Origin: Bacteroidota bacterium
GTDB lineage: Bacteria > Bacteroidota > Bacteroidia > UKL13-3
Reading direction: 5' to 3'
DNA: 64,000 bases
Assembly: GCA_027482225.1 (NCBI GenBank)
Contig: JAIXWD010000007.1
Location: forward strand, 124,001-188,000
Below the pieces are notes generated by a model that worked only from the letters and a program-made list of their open reading frames with translations, did no database searches and was not told the origin of the DNA. Numbering within the stretch: position 1 is the stretch's first letter; each line of letters starts with the position of its first letter. A program made the translations under genes and the position numbers. Of this stretch, positions 19,847 to 29,972 are shown piece after piece.

Positions 19847-21223
19847 TTATTGTTTAATTAACTTTTTAACAGCAATTACTTCTACTCCACTTTTAATGGT
19901 AACAAAATATATCCCAATATTTAAATTGTTCATATCAATCTCATTACCTAGTCCGCTTAATATTATTTTTCCTGTAATATCATTTAATTCATAGCTAATT
20001 TTACCCGTATTGTTTAATTGAATTACCGCAATATTTGATGATGGATTTGGATAAAGACCAATACTTGCCGAGTTTTTAAATACATGTTTAATACCTGTAT
20101 TTAGTGGTGTTGATGCCAATTGGACCTCATCAATGGTAAATTTACTTCCTGCAACTTCAATAGGCCCTCCCTCAGTAATAGATGACATGAAGCTAACTCT
20201 TAAGGTATCGGGTTGGTTAAAAGCAAACAGCGGAATACTTGCTTTGGTGTAGTTTGGAGTAGCTCCTATTTTTAGGAAATTACCGCCAACCATTGAACCA
20301 TTACCTTTTAATTCTACGTAAACAACACCTGAGTCGTCTGTTGAAGCAGCATCGTATTTGTACCAAAACACAAGGGTGTCGTTTAAACGTGTATAAGGCA
20401 ATCCGCCAAATGGTTCTCCAGAGTTATCGTAATTAAAGTTAAGTAACATGGCCTGTCCTATATACCCATCTTGGTAATCAATGGTTTCTAACTCTACACC
20501 ATATGAACCTTTATAGCCTGAAGTTCTTGAAATACCTTCGCCTCCACTCCACCAATCGTTTAGACTGTTTAATGACAAAGTAGTCCAACTATCAAAATTG
20601 CCATTGGTAATGGTTTGTGTAATGTTAGAGCCTGTTAAAGCCAAATCATCAAACATAATCCAACTGCCTGGTTTTACGCCCAATCCTGCAATTACATTAC
20701 TTGATGCAGCCGCTATGATAACACTATCTGGTGTTACTGTTAAGTTTTGAATAGGGAATGAAAAGGCAGTATAAGCACTCTTAATTCCCGTAAACTTATA
20801 TTCTGTTTGCGAAACCACCACTCCATTTTTCTTAAATAAAACCAACATAACAGCCGAATCGCCAACGGCAATGTTTGATTTAAAATAGCCTGTCATATTT
20901 TGAGGTAATTGACTAAATGCTTGTCCACCCTCGCCCTCCAAAGGGTCACCATCAGTATTTGCAAAATAAGCAAAAGCGGTATCGCCACTTTGCGAAACCA
21001 AGGTTTCTAATTTAATGGCAAATCCAGAGCGGCTATCGCTTGATTTTGTTGCGGTAAATTTTCCGTTAACCAACCTCCATTCGTTATTTGATGTGGTCCA
21101 ATTATTGGGCTCCTCTATGTTTATTGTTTCCCAATTTTCCATGGCGCCATTAGGAAAAAATTGTGCATTTGCTGCTGCAGCAATTCCTATAACTGCAAGA
21201 GCTGTTAGTAAATGTTTATTCAT
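19847..21223 (-). CDS. T9SS type-A sorting domain protein with two carbohydrate-binding-like (CBM/PCMD-like) segments
   Basis: Signal peptide MNKHLLTALAVIGIAAAANAQ; two related modules (PNGAMENWETI... and NGNFDSWTTL...); C-term SIGLYPNPSSNIAVIQL... Confidence 0.85.
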   Translation of the reverse strand: MNKHLLTALAVIGIAAAANAQFFPNGAMENWETINIEEPNNWTTSNNEWRLVNGKFTATKSSDSRSGFAIKLETLVSQSGDTAFAYFANTDGDPLEGEGGQAFSQLPQNMTGYFKSNIAVGDSAVMLVLFKKNGVVVSQTEYKFTGIKSAYTAFSFPIQNLTVTPDSVIIAAASSNVIAGLGVKPGSWIMFDDLALTGSNITQTITNGNFDSWTTLSLNSLNDWWSGGEGISRTSGYKGSYGVELETIDYQDGYIGQAMLLNFNYDNSGEPFGGLPYTRLNDTLVFWYKYDAASTDDSGVVYVELKGNGSMVGGNFLKIGATPNYTKASIPLFAFNQPDTLRVSFMSSITEGGPIEVAGSKFTIDEVQLASTPLNTGIKHVFKNSASIGLYPNPSSNIAVIQLNNTGKISYELNDITGKIILSGLGNEIDMNNLNIGIYFVTIKSGVEVIAVKKLIKQ

Positions 21224-21491
21224 GATTTATAAGTTTAGATGTATACGAATTAATATAACTTTATATTAATTAAGTATGACTTTTGTTTTATAAATAATAA
21301 ATAATTACATGTAATTATTGAATTAATAGAAATAAAATACGCTTACCTGAAATTATTGCTAATGCACTTTATGGATTAAATTTGATTATATTTATCATCA
21401 ACCTCTAGTGGTATATAATCGATGTGGTGTTTATGCACTAGAGATTATAAGCAAATGAACCTTGCCTATTTATAAAGAAAAATATGTTAAT

Positions 21492-22754
21492 TTATTTTGC
21501 AGGTGAATTATTGGGGTTGTTACCACCTGGTTTATGATTGCGGTTAAACGGTTTCTTTTTAAACGGTTTTTTAAATCCTGTATGATTGCTTTTTATTTTC
21601 GCATCAGGATTATAGGTAGGTTGTTCTCCTAGTTCTACTGGTAAAACCAACTTATTTACTTCATACCCAATTAAACCTTCAATACCCGAAAATTTACGTT
21701 GATCTTTTGGTGTAATAAAAGTTATGGCTGTACCAGTGGTTTCGGCACGTGCGGTTCGTCCAATGCGGTGCACATAATCTTCAGGATCTGGCGGAACATC
21801 ATAATTAATAACCAAGCTTACTCCATCAACATCAATACCTCTTGATAAAATATCAGTGCCAATTAATACTTGTAAATCTCGGTTACGGAAAGCACGCATA
21901 ATTTCTTCTCGTTCTGCTTGCTCCAAATCGCTATGAAAGGCTTTAATAGTAAGCTTGTTGCGTTTTAATTCACGCTCTAAATCTTTTACTTTATCTTTAG
22001 TACTGCAAAAAACAATTACACTTCCGTGCTCTTTGTCTTGCAATAAATGTTTAACCAATGGTGTTTTTTGCGTATCGTAAACCATGTAGGCTTGTTGCAA
22101 AATGCCAGCAGCTGGCTTGCTAATGGCTATGCTTATTTCTTCTGGCTTATTGAGTATTTTGTTGGCAAGTGCCCTTATTTTAGGCGGCATAGTAGCAGAA
22201 AATAGTAGGGTTTGACGCTCTTTAGGTAAATAATTAATAATTCGTACAATGTCGTCATAAAATCCCATATCCAACATTCTATCAGCCTCATCTAAAATAA
22301 GGTACTTAATGCTGCTCATATTAACCGAACCGCTTGAAGTTAACATGGCAATTAGCCTACCTGGCGTAGCAATTACTATATCAGCCCCTTCGCGCATGGC
22401 TTTTTGTTGTTGTGAAAATATTTGTCCATCGCCACCACCATAAACAGCTGCCGAGCTAATTCCTGTAAAGTAAGCTAAACCTTCTACTTGTTGGTCTATT
22501 TGTTGAGCTAACTCGCGGGTTGGGGCAATAATTAATGTACTTAATTTACCTATGCCATCATTTACAATATTGCTCATAACAGGCAATAAGTATGCAGCCG
22601 TTTTACCAGTACCGGTTTGTGCACATGCAATAAGGTCTTTATTATTAAGCACCACGGGGATTGCTTGTTCTTGTATTGGAGTTGGTGTATCAAAACCCAT
22701 GGCATCAAGGCCATCTAGTATGGTTTGATTGAATTTGAAGTCGTGAAATGTCAA
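21492..22754 (-). CDS. DEAD-box ATP-dependent RNA helicase with basic C-terminal tail
   Basis: AQTGTGKTAAYLLP, PTRELAQQ, DEADRMLDMGF, SAT, HRIGRTARA. Tail KKPFKKKPFNRNHKPGGNNPNNSPAK. Confidence 0.96.
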   Translation of the reverse strand: MTFHDFKFNQTILDGLDAMGFDTPTPIQEQAIPVVLNNKDLIACAQTGTGKTAAYLLPVMSNIVNDGIGKLSTLIIAPTRELAQQIDQQVEGLAYFTGISSAAVYGGGDGQIFSQQQKAMREGADIVIATPGRLIAMLTSSGSVNMSSIKYLILDEADRMLDMGFYDDIVRIINYLPKERQTLLFSATMPPKIRALANKILNKPEEISIAISKPAAGILQQAYMVYDTQKTPLVKHLLQDKEHGSVIVFCSTKDKVKDLERELKRNKLTIKAFHSDLEQAEREEIMRAFRNRDLQVLIGTDILSRGIDVDGVSLVINYDVPPDPEDYVHRIGRTARAETTGTAITFITPKDQRKFSGIEGLIGYEVNKLVLPVELGEQPTYNPDAKIKSNHTGFKKPFKKKPFNRNHKPGGNNPNNSPAK

Positions 22755-22960
22755 AAGTTGTTTACAAAATTAGTTCGCTAATATAACTTAAATTATGCAA
22801 TTAATGGGAGTTGTATGTTACTTTAATGTTGTTTGTAAAGATTACCATGCTATAAAAACCTAGTTTAAATTTATCATTAATTATATTTAAATTTGACTAC
22901 TACTTTAATAAATTAAAAAGAAATTTCAAATAGGTTTAACCAATAAAATTTAGATATTTC

Positions 22961-23965
22961 ATGCCCGTTCAAGATAACCAAACATCAACATATACTAAAC
23001 TAACTGCTCTTTGGGCACTTAGCGAAAGTGGGCTTGGCGGGTTTATGCACGCACTTAAAATCCCTTTTACCGGATTTTTCCTTGGTGGTTTTGCCATTGT
23101 TATTATTTCACTAATTGCACACCATACGCAGCATAAAAGTAAATCAATTTTGCAAGCTACTATTTTGGTTATATTGATAAAGGTTTTGGTTAGTCCGCAC
23201 TCGCCACCAATGGCATACATTGCTTTAGCTTTTCAAGGTTTATCGGGTATGGCAATGTTTAAATTAATACCAAATACACGCTTGGCTGCGGCATTATTTG
23301 GGTTGATTGCTTTAATGGAAAGTGCAATTCAAAAGTTTTTGGTCATGACTTTAATCTTTGGTCAATCGCTTTGGGAAGCATTGGATTTATTTGTGAATGC
23401 CATATTAAAAGATATGTCTTTTATTGCCAATTTTTCATTTAGTTTTTGGTTAATTATTTTGTATACAGGTATTTATAGCGTTTGGGGGTTATTAATAGGC
23501 ATTTGGGCAGGTGGTTTACCTAAGCAACTCTACCATAAATCGGATGAGGTTTTGTTTCAATTGCAAAACCTTAACTACACGAAAAACGATCTATTGGCTT
23601 ACAAAAAAAACAAATATAAAGGCAAATTAATTGGTGCATTTTTTCTGCTGCTTTTTGTTGTTTCTGTTTTTTCCATGCAAGGTTTTGGCGGTAAGGCATA
23701 CTATGCTATTTTACGTTCTTTAGCTGCCATGATATTAATGTTTTATGTTCTAAACCCATTCTTAAAATGGGCCATAAAAAAATTGGCCAATAAACAACAA
23801 CATCAGCACAAACAAACCCTTGCACAGTTGGTTGATTTAATGCCTAATTTTAAAAACAACCTTGCTCCTGCATTTAAAATTGCGCAATTGCAAAACAAAG
23901 GGCTAAAAGTATTTTCTGCATTTGTAGTTAATTTAATTGTGTTAAGCTTATATAAAAACTACTAA
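22961..23965 (+). CDS. Uncharacterised multi-pass membrane protein
   Basis: 334 aa with multiple hydrophobic segments; stop adjacent to the start of the NTPase-MobA gene. Confidence 0.8.
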   Translation: MPVQDNQTSTYTKLTALWALSESGLGGFMHALKIPFTGFFLGGFAIVIISLIAHHTQHKSKSILQATILVILIKVLVSPHSPPMAYIALAFQGLSGMAMFKLIPNTRLAAALFGLIALMESAIQKFLVMTLIFGQSLWEALDLFVNAILKDMSFIANFSFSFWLIILYTGIYSVWGLLIGIWAGGLPKQLYHKSDEVLFQLQNLNYTKNDLLAYKKNKYKGKLIGAFFLLLFVVSVFSMQGFGGKAYYAILRSLAAMILMFYVLNPFLKWAIKKLANKQQHQHKQTLAQLVDLMPNFKNNLAPAFKIAQLQNKGLKVFSAFVVNLIVLSLYKNY

Positions 23966-23966
23966 A

Positions 23967-25022
23967 ATGGTTAATCAAATTTTTATTTTAAGTAAACCCG
24001 TTAAATCAGGAAAAACAACTTTACTAAAAAGTTGGGTTGATGCACAAGACGATATTGGCGGTATACTTACTCCAGATTTAAACAACAAAAGGATGTTATA
24101 TGATATAGCAGAAAAAACTTATTACACTTTTCAAACCCATAACAACGAAAACAGTATTGGTATTGGAAAGTTTTTGTTTGAGAATGGTGCTTTTGATACT
24201 GCCCAAGATATTTTGTTGCATGGTTTAAATAAACAATATAGTTGGATGATAGTAGACGAAGTTGGTCCTTTGGAAATCATTGAAAAATTGGGTTTAGAAC
24301 CACGACTAACTCAATTAATTCATGCGTATAAAAATCACCATGTAGAAGGCAATTTGTTATTGGTTATAAGAGATTATTTATTGCAAGATGCCATTGATTA
24401 TTATCAAATACCTCAAGCTGAGTTATTGGATGAAAGCTTTTTTAAAACCGATGCCTTTAAGCATAAAACAACACAACAAAACCTAATTGGTTTGGTATTA
24501 TGTGGTGGCAAAAGCAAAAGAATGGGCCGCGATAAAGCATTTATTACATACCACAGCAAACCACAATATGCGCATGTTGCAGATTTGATGCAACCTTTTT
24601 GCGATGATGTTTATATATCATGTAACGAGCAACAAAAGGATGAGATTTCTCAGTATTATAAATGCATTGAGGATAATGCGACTCTTGAAAATGTTGGACC
24701 TTTAACCGGTGTATTAAGTGCGTATAGACTATTGCCTCAACAAAGTATAATGGTAGTTGGTTGCGATTACCCCAACCTAACCTACACTGAATTAAAGATA
24801 TTGCTTGACGCAAGAGAATCTGATATTGATGTGGTGTGTTTTAAAAATACTGACACCAACTTTGAAGAACCTTTATTGGCTATTTACGAAAAACAATGTG
24901 CCCCACTCCTATTAAATTTTTACCAAAACGGAGGACAATCGCTAAGTGAGTTTATAAAAACCGTGCGCAGTAAAACCATTACGGTTGAAGATAATGATAG
25001 GTTGAAGAGTGTAGATAGTTAA
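23967..25022 (+). CDS. Fusion: N-terminal THEP1-like P-loop nucleoside triphosphatase + C-terminal MobA-like molybdenum cofactor guanylyltransferase
   Basis: N-term ILSKPVKSGKTTLLKSW (Walker A), WMIVDEVGPLE (Walker B); C-term GLVLCGGKSKRMGRDKA and GCDYP typical of MobA. Confidence 0.85.
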   Translation: MVNQIFILSKPVKSGKTTLLKSWVDAQDDIGGILTPDLNNKRMLYDIAEKTYYTFQTHNNENSIGIGKFLFENGAFDTAQDILLHGLNKQYSWMIVDEVGPLEIIEKLGLEPRLTQLIHAYKNHHVEGNLLLVIRDYLLQDAIDYYQIPQAELLDESFFKTDAFKHKTTQQNLIGLVLCGGKSKRMGRDKAFITYHSKPQYAHVADLMQPFCDDVYISCNEQQKDEISQYYKCIEDNATLENVGPLTGVLSAYRLLPQQSIMVVGCDYPNLTYTELKILLDARESDIDVVCFKNTDTNFEEPLLAIYEKQCAPLLLNFYQNGGQSLSEFIKTVRSKTITVEDNDRLKSVDS

Positions 25023-25069
25023 TGTAGGATTTAGCTTTTAAAGGTAGGTTATAATTGCTATGTGATTTT

Positions 25070-25750
25070 TTAATTAATAAAGCTGTCTGTTTTAATTTCC
25101 AAAACGTTGTTTATTAATTTTGAGAAGGTGTGTTTTACCCACAAGTTACCCTTGCTGTCATTCCATCTTTCTCTGTAAAGCCCTTTTACAAAAGATAGTT
25201 TATTGTCTTTGTATGTTAAGGTATCCAAATTTTCTTCAGAAAAACCTGCTCTATAATGAAATACAACGTATTGATTGAAAGAGTCTATTTCTAATCCAAT
25301 TACTTCAGACAATTCCTTGTTATAAATGTATTTATTCAATTTGGGAGAATAATTCCAAATCCAGTAATTACATCCTCCTGAACCACAACCATAAAGTACA
25401 GAAATATCTTTGTATCCATCAAAATTCCAATCTATAAGCTCAAATTTATGATGCTCGATAACTTTATTAGCAATGATTCTTTGTACCAGTTTATTACCGG
25501 AATAAACCCTAATGGTTTTGAGTAAATTACCAGTACTATCCAAATTAAATTTGAAACTCAATGCTTTCCATCCATCAATCTTTGTTGGTACAATAGAGTC
25601 ATCACTTAAGTTTCCTTTGGCCTTATTAGCATTAGAAAGAACATAGTTAGTATCTAAATTGTACTGATTAATATTAATTGATTTATTAGTTGAAAGGTTA
25701 CAAGCGCAACAAAGTAAAGTTGTTAGTAATAAAATTAAAGGCACCTTCAT
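25070..25750 (-). CDS. Predicted lipoprotein, XAC2610-like/FG-GAP-like C-terminal region
   Basis: MKVPLILLLTTLLCCACNLS lipobox; DWNFDGYKDISVLYGCGSGGCNYWIWNY. Confidence 0.65.
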   Translation of the reverse strand: MKVPLILLLTTLLCCACNLSTNKSININQYNLDTNYVLSNANKAKGNLSDDSIVPTKIDGWKALSFKFNLDSTGNLLKTIRVYSGNKLVQRIIANKVIEHHKFELIDWNFDGYKDISVLYGCGSGGCNYWIWNYSPKLNKYIYNKELSEVIGLEIDSFNQYVVFHYRAGFSEENLDTLTYKDNKLSFVKGLYRERWNDSKGNLWVKHTFSKLINNVLEIKTDSFIN

Positions 25751-25966
25751 GTTTAAAATTGGGTAATTAATGATTGAAAGCTAATATAATTAAAATTAAT
25801 TTCATATTTAGTAATTGGTATAGTATACCTCCCTTCCAAGCTGCATGCATCGAGCACAGCACTTTTTTGTTCAACCCTACTATCCCATTAAACCCACATA
25901 TTTCCGTTATAAACGTTTTTACTCGGAACAACAACCATAAATCACAATTAAGTTTTTAATTTCGTA

Positions 25967-26818
25967 TTGATGACAAAACCAAGTGTAAGCAGCGTAAACA
26001 TAACACGCATTATTAACAATCAACCCGAACAAACCCTTGATTTATTAGCCGTGGAAGAACCTTTGGAAATACGTTTGGGTTTTGGGCCAATAGATGCACG
26101 CCAACAAAAAAGTGTTTCGGTTACCATGCGTACCCCTGGAAACGATTTTGAATTGGCGCTTGGCTTTTTATTTACCGAAGGCATCATACAAAACCCTCAG
26201 GATGTTTATAAAATACAATACTGCACCGAACTAAATACTAAGGAAAACCTAGAAAATATTGTACGTGTAGAGTTAAAACCCGATTTGGAAATTGACCTAA
26301 GTAAGTTGCAACGAAACTTCTACACCACAAGCAGTTGCGGGGTTTGCGGTAAAGAAAGTATAGAAGCCATTAAAACAAATTGTATGGTTCAGCAACTGGA
26401 TTTAACTTTTAAAATAAACCCACAAACCATTAACCAATTGCCCGATAAGTTGCGGGCACAACAAAGTGTTTTTGAACATACAGGGGGTATACATGCTTGT
26501 GCTTTGTTTGATGCATTGGGTAATTTATTGTTGTTGCGCGAAGATGTCGGCAGGCACAATGCATTAGATAAGTTAATTGGTGCAGCGATAAATTCAGCTA
26601 CAACTAAACCCAATAAAACTGTTTTGTTATTAAGTGGACGTGCCAGTTTTGAGTTGTTGCAAAAAGCAGCTATGGCAAGCATACCTGTAGTTTGTGCTTT
26701 TGGTGCACCAAGCAGTTTGGCGGTACAAACAGCACAATCGTTTAATATTACTTTGGTTGGTTTTTTACGTAATCAGCGTTTTAATATTTACTCAACCCCA
26801 CAACGTATAACCCTATAA
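25967..26818 (+). CDS. fdhD: Formate dehydrogenase accessory sulfurtransferase FdhD
   Basis: TRIINNQPEQTLDLLAVEEPLEIR, TTSSCGVCGKES (CxxC), FEHTGGIHACALFD, REDVGRHNALDKLIG. Confidence 0.96.
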   Translation: MMTKPSVSSVNITRIINNQPEQTLDLLAVEEPLEIRLGFGPIDARQQKSVSVTMRTPGNDFELALGFLFTEGIIQNPQDVYKIQYCTELNTKENLENIVRVELKPDLEIDLSKLQRNFYTTSSCGVCGKESIEAIKTNCMVQQLDLTFKINPQTINQLPDKLRAQQSVFEHTGGIHACALFDALGNLLLLREDVGRHNALDKLIGAAINSATTKPNKTVLLLSGRASFELLQKAAMASIPVVCAFGAPSSLAVQTAQSFNITLVGFLRNQRFNIYSTPQRITL

Positions 26819-26821
26819 TTT

Positions 26822-29002
26822 ATGACTGCCATTAAACAACAAGAAAACAAACTTTTTAACTTGGCTACCGAAGTGATTAATTTTACTTCGTGTAACTTAT
26901 TTTTAACCGGAAAAGCCGGAACGGGTAAAACTACTTTTTTAAAACAAATTAAAGATCAGTCGCAAAAAAATATAGCTATTGTTGCTCCAACTGGTGTTGC
27001 TGCTATTAATGCGGGAGGTGTTACCATGCATTCATTTTTTCAGTTGCCCTTTAATTTATACCTGCCAGCTGCAACCAATATTTTTGGCAATAACGCTACG
27101 GTTGATAAGCACCAACTGCTAAAAAACTTAAGATTTAACAAAGAAAAAACAGCGTTATTAAACGAATTGGAGTTGCTTATTATTGATGAGGTAAGTATGG
27201 TGAGGGCCGATTTATTGCAGGCTGTAAATGACATTTTGCAGTATGTTAGACAAAACAATAAACCTTTTGGTGGAATACAATTGTTGCTTATTGGCGATTT
27301 ATTTCAACTACCACCTGTTGTATCTGACAATGAATTGGAATTGATGCGAAAGGAATATGAAAGTCCATTTTTTTTTAGTGCGCCTGTTATACGCGAAAAT
27401 CCTCCATTGTTTATTGAGTTAAAGGAAGTGTATCGCCAAAAAGAAGCTTCGTTTATAAACTTATTAAACAATATTAGAAACAATACACTTACCACCACCG
27501 ACCTGGATATTTTACGTAGCAGGCACTCTTCAAACCTAATAATCGAAACTCCTAAAGGCATTACACTTACCACACACAACCGTATGGCCGATGAAATAAA
27601 CCAGCGCGAGTTGGCCAAACTACCTGGTAAAACAATCAAATTTAGTGGGGCTATAAATGGCGATTTTTCAGAAAAAGCTTTACCTACCGAAATGGAATTG
27701 CAGCTAAAAATAGGTGCACAAATCATGTTTATTAAAAACGATTCGGGCATTGAAAAACGTTATTATAACGGCAAATTGGCTACTGTAAAATACGTTAGTG
27801 CAGAAACCGTTAGGGTTGAGTTTAATGATACGCAAGAAATATTTGAAATAGAGAAAGAAAAGTGGACCAATATTAGGTACACATTAAACAAAGAAACCAA
27901 CAAACTAGAGGAAGAAGAATTGGGTAGTTTTATTCAATACCCTATTCGTTTGGCTTGGGCTATTACCATTCATAAAAGTCAGGGGTTAACTTTTGATGAT
28001 GTAGTGATTGATGCAGGAAGTTCTTTTGCTGCAGGTCAGGTTTATGTAGCTTTAAGCAGGTGCCGAACTTTAAATGGCATTACATTATTATCGCACATTA
28101 CACCAAGTAGTGTACAATCTGATTCACGTATTTTAAAGTTTGCACAACAAGAAAACAGCACAAGTTTTATTGAGCAAAAGTTGCAAGAAGAGAAACCGAA
28201 ATTTGCTGCACTACTACTTTTAAAAACATTTGATTGGAGTAAACTAATGGTTGGTATTCATTATTATTACGAGCAAATAAACAGCAAAAAACTACCCGAT
28301 CAAGAAATGATAAAAAGTGTAGCATCGGTATTATTAGACCGAGCAAAAGAGCAACAACAAACTGCCGATAAATTTGTAAAACAGTTGGAGGTTATTCTTC
28401 AAACTCAACCCATAAATGGAGAGTTGTTAAACGAACGAGTTACCAAAGCCAAACAATATTTTGCCAAAGTTATACATGATGAATTGATAATGCCGATTGA
28501 AAAGATAAAGTTGTTTTTAAATGGAAAAGTAAAGGTTAAACAATTTTCTCGCGATACAGACGATTTGGATGTGATGTTTTGGAAAAAACTAAACGATGTG
28601 CAGCGCATCACTTTTGGAGATTTTACCTTTGATGTTCAAATTATAGAGCGAAAGGTAAATGCAAGTAAAGCTTCATCAAACAAAGCAGAAAAAGGAAGTA
28701 CCAAATTAATTACACTTGAGTTTTATCAAAAAGGATTAAGTGTGATTGAAATAGCCAAACAACGAGGTATTACAACTGGAACTGTAGAAAACCACTTGGC
28801 CGATTTTATCAGTAATGGGCAAGTTAATGTATTTGATTTTTTATCGCAGCGAGATATTGATGAGATACAAAAGGCAATTATTGAACTTGATACCACAGAT
28901 TTAAAACCAATTAAAGTAAAGATGGGTGAGGCATTAAGTTACTCGCAAGTAAAAATGGGACTTAGTTATTTAGCAAAAGATAATTCTGTAGACGCTTTGT
29001 AA
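26822..29002 (+). CDS. Pif1/RecD-superfamily DNA helicase with C-terminal helix-turn-helix (HTH_40-like) domain
   Basis: FLTGKAGTGKTTFLKQI, IIDEVSMVRADLL, LIGDLFQLPPVV, AITIHKSQGLTFD, YVALSRCRTL; C-term SVIEIAKQRGITTGTVENHLADFI. Confidence 0.93.
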   Translation: MTAIKQQENKLFNLATEVINFTSCNLFLTGKAGTGKTTFLKQIKDQSQKNIAIVAPTGVAAINAGGVTMHSFFQLPFNLYLPAATNIFGNNATVDKHQLLKNLRFNKEKTALLNELELLIIDEVSMVRADLLQAVNDILQYVRQNNKPFGGIQLLLIGDLFQLPPVVSDNELELMRKEYESPFFFSAPVIRENPPLFIELKEVYRQKEASFINLLNNIRNNTLTTTDLDILRSRHSSNLIIETPKGITLTTHNRMADEINQRELAKLPGKTIKFSGAINGDFSEKALPTEMELQLKIGAQIMFIKNDSGIEKRYYNGKLATVKYVSAETVRVEFNDTQEIFEIEKEKWTNIRYTLNKETNKLEEEELGSFIQYPIRLAWAITIHKSQGLTFDDVVIDAGSSFAAGQVYVALSRCRTLNGITLLSHITPSSVQSDSRILKFAQQENSTSFIEQKLQEEKPKFAALLLLKTFDWSKLMVGIHYYYEQINSKKLPDQEMIKSVASVLLDRAKEQQQTADKFVKQLEVILQTQPINGELLNERVTKAKQYFAKVIHDELIMPIEKIKLFLNGKVKVKQFSRDTDDLDVMFWKKLNDVQRITFGDFTFDVQIIERKVNASKASSNKAEKGSTKLITLEFYQKGLSVIEIAKQRGITTGTVENHLADFISNGQVNVFDFLSQRDIDEIQKAIIELDTTDLKPIKVKMGEALSYSQVKMGLSYLAKDNSVDAL

Positions 29003-29064
29003 AATAGAACTACTTCAATTATTTTAGATTTAAATTTGATACAAATTTTACAACAAAAAACCAC

Positions 29065-29433
29065 ATGAAAATACGTATAAAAGGAAACAGTATTCGGTTG
29101 CGTTTAACCCAAACCGAGGTGGCCAACTTTGCTAATACTGGTTATTTGGAAGAACATACTGAGTTTGGAAACGCCACATTTACTTATGCATTGGCCAATG
29201 ATGCAGAAGTACTAACCTTAAGTGCAAAAATGGAAGGAGCTAAAATTACCATGCAAGTCCCTCCTGATTTGGCTAAAAATTGGACAAGCACAAACGAAAT
29301 TGGGTTTCAACATAAGCAACCACTTAGCAATGGCAAAGAACTGTTTTTATTGGTTGAAAAAGATTTTGTATGTTTAGATAATACCTTCGAAGACCAAAGC
29401 GATAATTACCCTAATCCCAACGCTCATTGTTAA
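29065..29433 (+). CDS. Hypothetical protein (DUF7009-like, small conserved)
   Basis: 122 aa intact ORF, MKIRIKGNSIRLRLTQTEVANFANTGYLEEHTEFG. Confidence 0.65.
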   Translation: MKIRIKGNSIRLRLTQTEVANFANTGYLEEHTEFGNATFTYALANDAEVLTLSAKMEGAKITMQVPPDLAKNWTSTNEIGFQHKQPLSNGKELFLLVEKDFVCLDNTFEDQSDNYPNPNAHC

Positions 29434-29552
29434 GTATTAAGTTTTATGTTAGGTTTAATTATATAACTTTACTAAACAAGTAGAGGAATTAAATAGTTAT
29501 ACTTCTAAAATCATACTTTTACTATAATAAGCAAACCACAAAGACTTAAGCA

Positions 29553-29909
29553 ATGCTTACCGATATCAACCCAAAATTACCCATGCGCAATATCAATACC
29601 ACCCGCGAATATTATATCAAATTGGGTTTTGAGGTAATTGGCAATTATCAATTAAACAATTATTTAATGGTGCAAATGGATAAGATTCAGATTCATTTTT
29701 TTGAGCATAAGACTTTAAATCCATTAGAAAATTATGGACAAGTTTACATTCGTGTAAAAGGTATTGATGCTTGGTATCAATCTTTGTTAGACAAAAAAGT
29801 TGCTATACATCCTGATGGGCATTTGGCAATCAAACCATGGGGACAAAGAGAGTTTTCGTTATTAGACCCAGACAACAACTTGCTTACTTTTGGTGAAACT
29901 ATCAATTAG
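29553..29909 (+). CDS. VOC/bleomycin resistance-like protein
   Basis: PKLPMRNINTTREYYIKLGFEV ... PWGQREFSLLDPDNNLLTFGE, bleomycin-binding/glyoxalase fold. Confidence 0.88.
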   Translation: MLTDINPKLPMRNINTTREYYIKLGFEVIGNYQLNNYLMVQMDKIQIHFFEHKTLNPLENYGQVYIRVKGIDAWYQSLLDKKVAIHPDGHLAIKPWGQREFSLLDPDNNLLTFGETIN

Positions 29910-29972
29910 TTAACACTCTTTTAAGTTAAAACCCTCCTATTTTATATACGCCCTTTTGTTTACTTTTGAATC

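Noticed and set aside
19746-19994. 82-aa ORF running through the hrpB 3' end and terminator
   Set aside because: It reads through a strong terminator hairpin and antisense to the T9SS gene.
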